A stretch of DNA of 64,000 nucleotides, taken from Prinia subflava (lineage: Eukaryota; Chordata; Aves; Passeriformes; Cisticolidae). The first letter of the stretch is position 1, and every line of letters begins with the position of its first letter. The stretch lies in contig NC_086259.1 in assembly GCF_021018805.1 (NCBI RefSeq), positions 10,220,501-10,284,500 on the forward strand, written 5' to 3'. Shown here piece after piece: positions 13,132 through 24,600 of the stretch. The notes under the pieces were generated by a model that was not told where the DNA came from, searched no databases, and saw nothing but the letters and a program-made list of their open reading frames with translations. The position numbers and the translations under genes are program-made.

Positions 13132-15217
13132 ATTTGAACCTTCTAAGAAAACTCTCGACTAATTTGGTCTGTTTAGGGACTGAAGATGTTAATGCTCCAA
13201 GAACTTGGACAAAATCTGCTGTTTAAAATAGCACTTCTGGTTTTTAACTGAGGTAAACAGAATGCATTCTCAACCTCCAATGCAGGCTATTGAAGTGTCA
13301 CAGCAGCTTGTTCAAAGCAATACATTCACTTCTCAAAGATTTTAGTATTATAATCGAAAATTCTCTCCCTCTGATGCACCTGAGAAGCATTAACTTCTTG
13401 GTGACTTTAAGAACCAAATCCTTTAATACAAACCTAGCTTTTCCCACAGGCACTTGAAAATATTTAGCATTTTTTCAGTTGGATGCAATTTTCATAATAA
13501 AGTAGCTCACTTGGCTACCTGACACCACAGACAAAGCCGCCGAGTGAGCAGCTCCTGCCAACTTAGAGCATGATTGCAACCCTCAGTTACATACTAAGTA
13601 GGCTTTGAAACATCCAATTGCTGTAACAATGCAAGTAATTTATGTATTATATATTATTGTTATACATCTTTTCATTATTCGTAACATATGTAGTTTCTTC
13701 TGTAACATCCAGGCTCAAGTGTTTCATCCCCCATGTTTTTTAGTCAGCCTTAACTGAGCATACAACAGTTCTTACATTTATGTAACATTTAAATTCCACC
13801 TCTCTGACCAGTTTTAGGTTACCAAAGCAGCCCTTTGGTATTCTCAATGGCACTGGCCCACTCCTATGAACGAGCTGCTCCCTACATTTGTTTAAATTTC
13901 ACTGGCAAACCTCACAGAAATGTACAGGAATGACATGTTTTTTTCTGTGACAAAATACTCAGCCCAAATCCATCAAATCAGAAACATTCATAGCTAACTG
14001 CATTTCTGGCAGTTTCAAGGGTATAACTGTAAACCTACAGTATATTTTGTCAAATCAAGCCCTACAATGATCCTGGTTTACTTCCATCCACTTAGCCCCT
14101 TAAAGCAGGCTAATACTGCATGTTCTTGTGGCAGCAAACCCTAAAGTGTACCAGGAGACTCTGGTGATAGATTACATGTACATGCTGTGTCATATCCAAT
14201 TAACTCAAATTGACTGTGTACCGCATTCTGCTGTTAGTGCATGGAAGATCAATAAATATGGAGAAAATCCAACGAGGCGCTCTCCATTCCCATCCAATTC
14301 TAGTAGGTCTGAGACAGATCATGCTCCTATGATGTGTGTGCTGCTGCTGAAGAGGGCAGGTGGTGCATAGACACCATTCAAACTTGGCCTATTCAATCTA
14401 AACTCCTCTAACTCGCCATTCATGCATAGCAAAACACCATCTGGTCCTATTTTGCCTCCAGCAATCACAGCTGACCAAAAACGATAATAACAGCTGTTGC
14501 AAAACAAAAGCCAAACAAAGGGGGGAGGGAAAGGTTAGAATGCAGTCCAGTGCTGCAAAATACTCCATGAAGTGAGAAATGGAAAAGGAGCCATTCAAAG
14601 AGGAATCCCCATTGAAAGGAGTCAGTGCAAGACTTGTGGTTAAACTTGAGATATTTAATCCATCTGTCCTGCAAAGCACAATGGTCAGGTGATAATATAA
14701 AATTGAGATTATGTTGCACAGAGGTATTTAAAGGCTTTGTTCTCCAAGTTAGAAACTAATGACCCTGTGTCAGCTAAAAATTAAACCTCCTTATGTTCTT
14801 TCATCATGTGTCAACCTGGGTTAATGTGAAAGTAGAATGTGGTTAACCGAGGTGATAAAGCATCTGAAACCTTGGGAAAAGAAGGGAGCAGTTAAGTGCT
14901 TGTAAATGCTATGAAGAAAAACATTCTTAAAAACCATGCATTACACTGAAACCATACAGATTATTGCATTTTTCTAGTATAAATTGCATATCAAGCGATT
15001 TAAACTAACAGTTTTATTTATGACCTATGATAGCACAGTTATTCACTTAGACTTAGTGAACATGAACACAAACTTGCACAGTTTGAAACACAAGATGTTC
15101 TGCAATATGCTATTGTGGGTAATGTAAAATATAATTTTGTGGCAAGCAGGGAGATGCTCCAGTTTTTCAAGATTTAAATTTTGATATTTAAAATGTACAG
15201 TCCTGCTTGATCATTAA

Positions 15218-15247
15218 TTTTCTTTTTTTTTCTTTTTTTTTTTTTTT
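15218..15247 (+). repeat. T-rich tract
   Basis: Nearly pure T interrupted by C, ending in 'ttag'. It resembles a splice-acceptor tract on the plus strand, but no exon-like sequence follows. Confidence 0.8.
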
Positions 15248-16808
15248 AGCTGCAGTAATTAAAACTATTTTTCCTGGAATTGAACATCAGTAGTTCAGCA
15301 GCTCTTAATCAAATGTGATAAAACCCAGGATTTATGAAACCATTTAATGAGTGTAATAACACCTGCTTCTCGCTGCAAATAGTTGAAAACAGACTTCAGT
15401 TGTAATTAACTCTTATCACTTGTGACATTTTTCCAACGATACTTCATAGGTCTTCAAAATGACAATTATAGAACTAATACACAATTACTGTCACATGCAG
15501 TTTAGCAATTATTTCTGAAGACATTTGTCTGAAGGTTTCAAAAACAACTATAAAATGGTTTCCTTTGTTATGTAACATTGGTTAAAACTGACACACACAA
15601 AATCTCTCCCAACCAGCCTCTGTCGTGCCATTTCTAATGCAGACAGGCTTCCTTGCACTTGGAATAAACACCCTCCATCCCAGGCATTATTAGATATCAT
15701 GCTATGGCTATTAGGAGCATGGTAGCTGTCAACTAACACCTATTATGAAAAGCCTCAATTTATACATGATTTTTTCTGCTGCAAGAAATCTATAAATTTA
15801 TAATTAGAATTTCTTGCTGTTCAATATTTGTACATCATAAACAGAGTACCTGAGGATGATGAAATATTGAAAGCTGAATTCATTATGAAGAAACTCACAT
15901 GGTACAGTACCTCTTCCCTCAAGTCTGGCTGCAACTTTTTGGGGATCTCTATTCCACAATTTTTGGGTTGTGTACTGAGCATGATAGCCATGCCTCAAAC
16001 AGGATTAGGATTCTGCTCAGGCTTGACACTTGCTGTTTTTAATTTTCATTTTATCATAAGCAGTTTAAGATTGTTGCCAGTGGTAATTTGCAATTTTTAT
16101 CAAGACCTCTTCATTATAGCTTCTGACAGGACAGATGCTGTAATTAATCATGCCAGACAACTGGGGATAGTGGTCAGACTCCACTTGCAGCACAGATACT
16201 GCAGGCAAAAAAGGGAAACAAGAAAATAAAGGCTCTCTCCTTTCTGTTCAGAGCAAAAATATATGAACAGCACTAAGAACCTGACAACACACTGGATGTT
16301 AATGTTTCCAAACCCTTCATATAAAAGGCCTGCCCCCTCCATCCTCCCCACTCCATCATGTTCTCCCTTAACTAGAAAATAAAAGTCAGACAACTCAGGA
16401 CCAGCCCAAGGCAGGAGCTGGAGCTTACAGAGGGAAGGCCCCAGCAGCATCTGCATTTACATCTGAAACTCTCAGATACAGAGAAACCCAGAGTTTGTGC
16501 TGATCTGTGTTTCTGGACATTACTGCAGACAGGTTCTGTCCCTGTTCCTGCAGATTACCAGCACAGGGCACCACCTCTGCTCTGAGACTGCACCATTTGC
16601 TTTCTCCCTCTCAAGTCACAGACATCAACTCTTCAGCAAAAGGGTACAAGAGCCAAGTGCTTGCTCTCTTCCCACTGGCACCAGTTCACCCAGAGTGTTT
16701 GATAAAAATCCAAAGGAGTTTTAAAAAGCCCAAGAAAGCATTTGCAGAAGGAAACACTTCTGGTTTCTCTATCAAAGACTTACAGCTCATCAGTTTTACT
16801 GAAATGTG

Positions 16809-16839
16809 TTTATTCTATAGCAAGATAAAAGCATTTATT
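16809..16839 (-). promoter_or_regulatory. TOX3: Candidate distal TOX3 polyadenylation signals (two AATAAA)
   Basis: Two canonical AATAAA hexamers on the minus strand lie 25 bp apart (16834-16839 and 16809-16814), about 1.1 kb after the stop. A CA dinucleotide follows the lower one and a moderately GT-containing stretch lies further down (about 16745-16790), as expected for cleavage. AATAAA is frequent by chance in AT-rich DNA, so the choice rests on the expected UTR length. Confidence 0.4.
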
Positions 16840-17024
16840 TCAGATAAGCAAAATACAAACAACTTAATTGCTGCTATCATAACTCATAAAAAAGTATAAA
16901 ACAGCATAAAAACACAATAAGCAATGTAGCAATTAATAATTCATGTTACCAGTGTTTACATTAAAGCCTCATTTATGAAAACTTTACAACACATGATATG
17001 AAAACTTACAACTTTTAAAGAAAA

Positions 17025-17032
17025 TATTTACA
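17025..17032 (-). promoter_or_regulatory. Pumilio-type motif TGTAAATA in TOX3 3' UTR
   Basis: The minus strand reads TGTAAATA, which matches the Pumilio consensus UGUANAUA in RNA. It lies within the probable 3' UTR, so mRNA repression by PUM proteins is possible. An eight-base motif with one free position is not rare, so this is weak evidence. Confidence 0.25.
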
Positions 17033-17767
17033 TTGATTATTCAGTTGTGGAGTTTCATTTAAATATTCTAATGGTTTTACAGAGTATTAATAACTTGCAT
17101 TTCTCATCTTAGCTTTTTGTAATAACAGTTTTATTTAAGTGCATTTCCCTTTTAAAAATACAGTGTATTAAATCTGAAACTCATCACTTAGACACAGAAT
17201 ATAATATTCACATTTGTTCTGTAATTGGAATTAACGTAAGAGGGTAAATGTCAATATATATTTTCTTAAGAACTATGGCAGGTTTATTTGGGGAAATGAA
17301 GTGAAAAGTTGGGTCGAACATTTAAGTCCAGTTACTTGTATTTGTTTTTCTGAAGACATTTAAGAGAGAGGAAAAAAAAATAAGAGCTTTGGCAAAAATC
17401 TGTGATTTACTCTATTTTTTCATGACAAAAAATGCCATCAACTAACTCATGTAATACAAGTATGATTGTATGAAATCCAATCATAATTTTACAGGTAGTT
17501 ACAACTGTGCTTTAAGGGCTCCATGAGTTCATACTGCCTTGAAGTGCATTATTCACTTTTAGAGAAAGAAGGGTTAGAGCATACACCTCTGAAAGGCCGT
17601 TTTGCAGTCATAAGGTCCAGGTATTTATTAGGCCAGATGATTCACATATTGTAGGTAAAGCTTAAATAAATTAAAAAGGCATCACATGAAAAAGAGAACA
17701 GCATTTTTCTTTTAAACAAAATGATTTATAGTCAGCTAAAAGATGATACACAGCTACATTGTAGTTC

Positions 17768-17773
17768 TTTATT
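17768..17773 (-). promoter_or_regulatory. TOX3: Candidate proximal TOX3 polyadenylation signal
   Basis: This is an AATAAA on the minus strand about 150 nt after the stop codon. If used it would give a very short 3' UTR that contains the hairpin at 17811-17830 but not the Pumilio-type site at 17025-17032. It is only a motif match. Confidence 0.2.
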
Positions 17774-17810
17774 GCCTATCTAATAGACACTTTAGAGGAT
17801 CATTTGATCT

Positions 17811-17830
17811 GTTATGCATCCCTGCATAAC
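17811..17830 (-). other. Perfect 8-bp hairpin with GGGA loop in TOX3 3' UTR
   Basis: The arms gttatgca and tgcataac are perfect inverted repeats separated by four bases. In the minus-strand RNA the loop is GGGA, which fits the GNRA tetraloop pattern. It lies about 90 nt after the stop. The structure is visible directly; any regulatory role is a guess, and about one such hairpin could occur by chance in a window this long. Confidence 0.45.
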
Positions 17831-17919
17831 TACCATCAACAATTTACAGTTTTCAGCCAAATATGGTTTACCCCTACCCCCTCCATCAACGCAAAGCCAT
17901 GTTGCAAGATCATTTATCT

Positions 17920-18660
17920 TCAGAAAATACTGACCTGCGATAATACTTGAGTCTGTGTCTGAGATTGTATTTGTGACTGGTGCTGCTGAGGTGCTGGCTG
18001 AGGGCTCCCAATGGCAGGGATGGGAGAAGTGATCTGCGGGGCTCCTGGAGAGTGCTGCTGAGGAGAAGGCTGTGACTGGTGTTGCATATGCTGCATTTGC
18101 TGCTGCTGCATTTGCTGAAGCTGTATGTGCTGCAGTTGCTGTTGCATTTGCTGTTGATTAATCTGCTGCTGAAGATGCTGCTGCTGCTGCTGCAAATGTT
18201 GCTGCATGTGGTGCTGAAAATGCTGCTGCTGCATTTGCTGTTGTATTTGCTGATGCATCTGATGCTGATGTAGTTGCTGCTGCTGCATCTGCTGCATCTG
18301 TTGCTGCTGGAGCTGTTGCATCTGGTGCTGCTGGCTTTGCATGGAGGGGCTGACTTGAGACGAGGACGGCGTTGGCACCATGTTTGTGCCCATGGAGCTT
18401 ATCAAGGGAGCTGCAATGTTTGTTGGCATGTTGGGGGCAATGGTGACAGAAGCCACAATCTGATTCATTGGCAGTCTCATGGTCAAGGGTTTTGGGGCAA
18501 TTGCTCTGGAAAGGGGCTGTTGAAGAGTTTGGGGAGACGCCGACACCGTCGCGTGTTGGGAAAGGGAACTATTCAGAATCAGGGAGGAAGACAAATTTGT
18601 GGATGCCAGTGTTTGCTGAACAGAACGAATTGTCTGGGCCTCAGCAGATTCTGCAGCAGC
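17920..18660 (-). CDS. TOX3: TOX3 terminal coding exon 7 (glutamine-rich C-terminus and stop)
   Basis: This exon encodes 246 residues plus a TGA stop at 17920-17922. Acceptor AG is at 18661-18662. It starts [20 protein letters not shown], continues through a serine/proline/methionine region with [14 protein letters not shown] and [10 protein letters not shown], then a tail very rich in Gln, His and Met (about exon residues 108-202), and ends [18 protein letters not shown]. The poly-Q/H/M tail is the basis of the old name TNRC9/CAGF9 and separates TOX3 from its paralogues. The longest pure Gln run is five residues, and Gln runs are regularly broken by Met, Leu, His and Ile. The C-terminus matches the human ending as I remember it, so the gene looks intact here. 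Confidence 0.95.
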   Translation of the reverse strand, partial: AAAESAEAQTIRSVQQTLASTNLSSSLILNSSLSQHATVSASPQTLQQPLSRAIAPKPLTMRLPMNQIVASVTIAPNMPTNIAAPLISSMGTNMVPTPSSSQVSPSMQSQQHQMQQLQQQQMQQMQQQQLHQHQMHQQIQQQMQQQHFQHHMQQHLQQQQQHLQQQINQQQMQQQLQHIQLQQMQQQQMQHMQHQSQPSPQQHSPGAPQITSPIPAIGSPQPAPQQHQSQIQSQTQTQVLSQVSIF

Positions 18661-21600
18661 CTGTGTTTGGAAGAGAAATTAATTGTCTTTCCAACAGAAA
18701 AAACGTTGTTACTGTTTACATGGTAATAAAAGTAACAGCTACTCCGAGACCTTTGCCATGTTTTGTTTTCTATCAGAAAAAATCAATCTGCAGTCTGAAA
18801 ACAATCACTGATCACCAACACACGGTATCACCTCTTTATCAGATTCCCTATATGGTACCTCCACATCTTACTTGGACAAAAACTAACTTGTGCCCTTGAT
18901 CAACACCTGAAAGTCACAGATGTCACAAACATTTTGTTGCTGAAAGAGCTAGAACAGGCCCAACATATTTACATTTTTTTTAAAAAATCCCTGCTCTTTA
19001 GGAGTCAGCAGTACACACACTCCCCACCCCACGAGTTATCAACCAACGAGCAATTAACTGACACTCTTTAGACATTTAACTGGGAATGCAATAAATTGTG
19101 CTGCACCAGTGTCTACCCCCTCCCTACCCTCAGCAACCACCTCACTGAAAAAGCTACAGCAAGGATGTCTTGGTCTAGAGGAGATGAGATACAATGACTT
19201 TGAGTGTCATTTCCACCTGCAATCTACCCAGAAGTTACTTGGCAGTCCTGGTCCCATGGATTTTGGGGAAAAAAATATGATTTCAGAAAGGGAACTTAAG
19301 ATTCACAAAATAATATCCCTCAAAGGTATTTAGAATTCCTGCTGCTCTTGAACTTAGCAGTTAGTATTGTGATACTAAAGGCTTTTTGAATAATATCTAA
19401 GTTCCAGAGGCAACAGAAAAACACAGCTTCTTAGGACAAGAAGAAGAATTCTTCCAGCTTTCAAAAACATGTATAAAATTTCTGATGTTGTATTTTTAAT
19501 CATTAATTAAAATACACAGCAACTTTCCATATGATTTAATAATGCCCTTCAGTTGTACATTCAAATAAATATTCTCAGAAGTTAAGACATCAACCCCCTC
19601 TCTTGCTTTCTTGTGATTGAATATATTTTTGTTGTTGATCTTTATAAAATATTATCAGATAAATAACCACCTTGGTAATGTTTTACCCATATTTTAGATG
19701 TCTATAAGCACACTTCCATCTATGATATTCAGATGCAACAGAACTACAACCTGCACAGTGCTGCTATCTAGAAAGGTAAATTCTCAAGTAAGAGAGCAGA
19801 GCTTTGTTTTCTTCACAGGTTTTATTTTAACTCAGGATCCACTAAAATACTCCATGTGGCTCACTGCCAGCTAGTGCATTTTTTAGTACTCTCCAAATTC
19901 AGAGTCACTATGCATTTCTTTCCCCTCACCTGCGAGAATACTTGAGCTTTGTCACACAACCACTGCTCTCCAACTCCATGCAAAGTAAGCCTGTCCTTTG
20001 AGGAGCAGCAATTGAGGAAAAACAAACCCCTGCAAACAGCTTGCAAATATTAATGTCAAAAGGTCAGTATATTTTTCCTGACTGAATTTTATTTGTGTGG
20101 TGAAGTGTATTACTTTGCCTCCGCAGCTCAAGGAAGATGTACAATTACAAGGATGTTTTCTGGTAATCATTAGTATGCCAGTAGAGAGATGAAATTACTT
20201 TTGCAGAGACTAAGCAGGGTTCAAGCAGCAGCACAACATCTTGTAGAGCTGTATTATAGAAATCCTAGGATTCTATTTCTACTGTGCATAACATCCCCCT
20301 CTTGCCCCAAATATTTCCATACCATTGGTAAAAGCTCATTTGCACTATATTGAAGCATTATTAGGCTTACCTTAGAAACAAGGCTTGCTCTGTAGGCAGC
20401 AAGTGCCTTTAGGTATTCTTTTTTGGCAGCTTCAGTTTTTCTTTTATATACCTATTAAAAGAGACCACAATTTCACCAACTTCAACTATTAAGAGGTTTT
20501 TGTCAGAATGGTCTCAAAATCACTTGCAAAGAAACAAAAAACATAGACTGAAACCCCTGAAAACGCTCCATTGTTAGATGTGCTTTTTCTTCCTTAAAAG
20601 TTTTCAATATTCTTGCAGATGTTATAGGCTTTCAGGTCTACTTGCACTACAGTTTATGCCGATTATTAGGAATAGCAAAAGGATGCTATTTGACATCAGT
20701 CTAAGCAGCCAACTGATTGACAAGACTACCTATGCACTCTTTCCTTCCCCAGAAAACAGTATTTTACTACTCCAAGTAGCAGGGATATTAGAACATTGAG
20801 TATTTCAGATGCTAAAATGTATCATCAGTAGTCTAGAATAGCAAAATACACCTGAGCATTTTCTTTTCCAAAAAAAAACTTGAACTACATATAAAAAAAA
20901 AAATCTGTAGCCCTTAAAAAAAATGTGGATCAAAGAGCTTGGACTTGCCCCAGAGCCAGCGTGAGAGAACCCCTTTGAGTTAAACAAGAACAGTTCAACA
21001 AAAAAATGACTAAATCTGTATTTTTAATCATCCGTAAATTTAAAGTTCACCTTTAAATCATGTTCATTATCACCTGTTAGATCAGACTAAGAGTTTCTAA
21101 ATGTTTTTCAGAAACAAGAACCATTCATCTCTTGCCAAAAGGTGTCCTATCTGGGAATCTGTTCTCCCATAAAAGCTTCTATTAACTGTTACTGGGAATA
21201 GACAAACAAAGGGCAGATTTTTAACCCCCTTCAATCCATGTGCAGCAGTTCCATGTGTATGGGAAGAAGAATAACCCTTAAGGAAGTACAAAACTCATCA
21301 CTCTGTACCAAGTTGGAGCTGGAGATAGCATTTCACCCACACCACCATGATGAGACTCAGAGGATTGGCTTCAAAGGTTAGAAATCAACACGCTTTGTAA
21401 CAAATTCATAAGGAAGATCAAAGGAAATGGTAAATAAGCTGTACCTTCCTCTTTTCTAACTTATTAATAGGAAATAAGGGCTTTGAAATAGGAATCATCA
21501 AAAGATGGTTTTAAGAGGACTCTAGGACACTATAACTGAGCTCTTCAACAAACTGCCCTTTAAAATTCAAAGACAAACACAGTCATTTAACACTACCTGT

Positions 21601-24600
21601 TGGCTCTTACATAAAAATAACTTTTAGATGCCAGGTCTTCATCAAGTTCAAAACTCAGTAGCTCTACAGGGATAGAGTTCTACACCAGCAAGTAGCATGG
21701 TTCACTCAGAGCAGAGGTGGGAGGATTTTTTTACAAGGATTACTATTTTACTTCTGGTGAGACAGCCCTGCACCAATTTACCTGCTTTTGTTCTTCTCCT
21801 AAACTGTCCCACATAGATGCCACTATTTTTGAAACATCTCCAAACGTAGCATTTGGGTTCTGTCCTTTAATTGCAGCTTGTGTGTCCCTGAAGAAAAGGG
21901 CATAAGCTGACACTGGCTTCTGTGGCTCATTGGGGTCTTTCTTTTTCTTCTTCTTTGGAGTCTTGGGCTTCTTGCCAGAATCTGGGGCAGCTCTTTTTTC
22001 TCCAGTAGCCTAAGACACAGTAAGAACAAGAACAGTCAATAAATGTATGAAAGAAGCCAGATAAATTGCAAAAAATTATTGACAGTCAGTTGTAATATTA
22101 TATGGATAAAGCTATTATTCAGGCAACACTTGGGAGAGTCCTGCTGTGCAGGCCCTTCTCTCTACCACAGAGGACTTAGACTCAGCATAATCTCATACTG
22201 GAACTAAATGCATGAGTAGTTTCTACTCATTTTAAGCATGGCTTTGAGAGTCACATCTCATGAGCTTGACCTGAAAAAGGGCACCTCAATGCTAATTTCT
22301 CTTTAAAAAAAAAAAAGATTTAGTTCATAGCATATTTTGAAGAGGCTATCTATGTTTTTCCATTAAGATACAATCTCAGCAGTTGAGATTCAAAAGGCAA
22401 AAGCTTGGAGGCATTTCCCAATTCCCAGGTTTAGACTGGCAGCTTAGATGTGTGCCAGGGGTTAAAAATCCCACCTCTGAGGCAAAAAAGCAGCAGCACC
22501 TCAGCACTTTGTGTCCACTGCAGTTGCGCTGGCTGTGTCCCCCAGGCCCCCAGTGCTGGGCAGGTGCCTTGGGGGGCACTGGGAGCTCTGGGCAGGCATC
22601 CACAGCCCCTCTCTTCCCTCTGGGATGAGGGTCCCTGCAGCTCTGCTCCCTGTGTGTGCCCTGTGCCCCTGGCCCTCTTTTATAATCTGAACTATGCACA
22701 GATTATTGCAGCAAGGAGATCAAGTGGCTCTAAATATACCTCTATGATAATAATTTACTTTGATATTTTGAGGATCGTGTACAATGAGCTTTCCACATGT
22801 ATCACTTCCATCAACTTAATGAGAAAACCTTTCATGGAACAGCCTGAAATTAGGCCTTTTACATATACTGCTATAACAACATTTGTACTTCATTTGGTCA
22901 ATATTTTTTTTACTTTTATAAGAGATTTATTAGAAGGAAAATATAAGTCAACTAAACATGCAGTTAGAAGAAAGCTTATTTTACTTTTCTGTAAACACAT
23001 CTATGTTTTACATGACTCCAGAGGATACCAAAATGACAAAACTGCCTGAAGACATTCAACAGATCTGAAAACCTGAGCCAAATTAGACCAAAAGAAAAAA
23101 AAAATCTATTCTTAGGCTTATTATTATAGGAGTAGTATGGAAACTTCCTAAGTAAAGAAGGTAATCAGCAAATTAATCATATTCCACTTTACCATAACAT
23201 TTGTATTTTAAATGACCACACTGCAGCTGAGCTGATACCGCCACAAACATGGAAATATAGCGTGTGGAGCTCGCTGGCTGCAGCACGTGGAATGACTTAC
23301 TCTGTTTGATTCATCTGCATCCTCTTCATTGATAGAGCTAGATGGGGAAGGAGTGGCTGATTTACTCGCAGGAGGGGAGGGAGAAGTGTGTGGCAAATTA
23401 GTGCCTCCTAAATTTAGCCCCAGCTGCGCGCTCAGCTGAGACTGGTTAATGGTGGTGAGCTGAGACGGAGGCATAATTCCCGAATGAGCAGCATCAGTCA
23501 TATGGACAATGGACCTCATAATCAGAGAGGGATCCTGGCGGTACTGGGACACCTGGGTGTGACTCTGATCCTAAAAAAGATGGAAATAGTGGTGAGATAT
23601 TAGCAGTTATCATACAGCACTATCGGGTGAAGTTATTGTCACAGGCTTACAGAACCAACACTGTCAACATGCAGTTTGCTTCCTTTATTTTTAATGAATT
23701 AAATATATTTTTAATAAATTAAGTGCAGCAACAGTTAGTATAATTGCCCAGACTTCTCTTTTCCTCCAGCTGGGGCTGGTTGTTTTGGGGTTTTGACTAA
23801 GAACTGCACTTCTCTGTTTTTAAACATTGCTTCTCTTGATGTAGTGAGAAATAAGTACCTAAACAATAGGGAAACAGGATGACTGAGGATTTAGGAAATC
23901 ACTGCAAATGAGGAGACACAAACTGTTGTCAGAAAGTAAACAAAATTGGGGTGGGATGAGGGGATCTATATATATAGAGAGAAAAGCATCTTCCTTTACT
24001 GATTTTCAGTAAGTCTTGGCCATTACAAATACCAGGAGCAGGTACAAACCAGTCCTGTCTGAAGGGATTTTAGAGCTGTTTTAAACACAGAACACTGCCC
24101 TGCCAGGGCTGGAGTGCATTCACTGCAGCAGGCTGGAGAACCAGTCCAGTAATCACCATCACTCCTGAAGATCCCTGTTGGCAAGCACCACATAAAACTG
24201 CACATTTTTGTCTTTAATCCAACAATTAAACGCGTGCAAGTGGCGATCAATGCACAAACCACCGACTTTATTTTTCTTGTACTCCATGTCTCACAAACAC
24301 AAGTGCTTGCATGGTTTGGTTTCCACTGTTTCTGGAGGGCACAAACTGTGTCTTCTACATCTGCACAACATTTACACATTTGTAAATAAAAAGAAGCAAG
24401 ACCCTGAAGGTAAAGTCAGCTGCAATCTGCCTATGTAACTTTTTTTTGACCACACACAGATCAATACCCAATGAAGGAACATGTAAACAGAAAAGAAGGT
24501 TTTTTTGTAAAGTTAATAAGAGAATAAATAGCTCACAAATTGATTCAGCAACCTGATTAATCTACAGTCATTGTTTGAACAGCCAGAAACATGAGAAATA

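Larger units (their letters stand above)
1..16794. other. TOX3 3' flanking intergenic DNA, no gene seen
   Basis: No open frame here has conserved protein character, splice-linked exons or a recognisable family. Contents that can be named are the possible ancient repeat at 2.4 kb, the CR1 fragment at 8.1 kb and several simple repeats. Small GC-richer islands occur at about 4.73-5.05, 9.93-10.03 and 10.96-11.06 kb. Parts such as 10.5-10.7 and 15.3-15.5 kb look like AT-rich conserved non-coding DNA. Non-coding transcripts cannot be excluded. Confidence 0.7.
16795..17919 (-). other. TOX3: Probable TOX3 3' UTR
   Basis: The sequence downstream of the stop is AT-rich, has no coding signature and ends near two close AATAAA hexamers (minus strand) at 16834-16839 and 16809-16814. 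The length of about 1.1 kb is near what I recall for the human transcript, so I place the main 3' end just below 16809. Earlier AATAAA candidates lie at 17768-17773, 17625-17630, 17283-17288 and 17130-17135. The 3' boundary is inferred and no transcript evidence is available. Confidence 0.5.

Noticed and set aside
15218..15260. Strong polypyrimidine tract plus AG on the plus strand, like a 3' splice site
   Set aside because: No open, conserved-looking exon or donor site follows; homopolymer T tracts are common here.
15828..16229. 133-codon plus-strand open frame beyond the TOX3 3' end
   Set aside because: No recognisable domain, no splice-linked partner, and composition typical of AT-rich flanking DNA.
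18079..18273. Leucine-rich plus-strand open frames opposite TOX3 exon 7
   Set aside because: They are the antisense translation of the CAG-rich glutamine tract and have no independent coding support.
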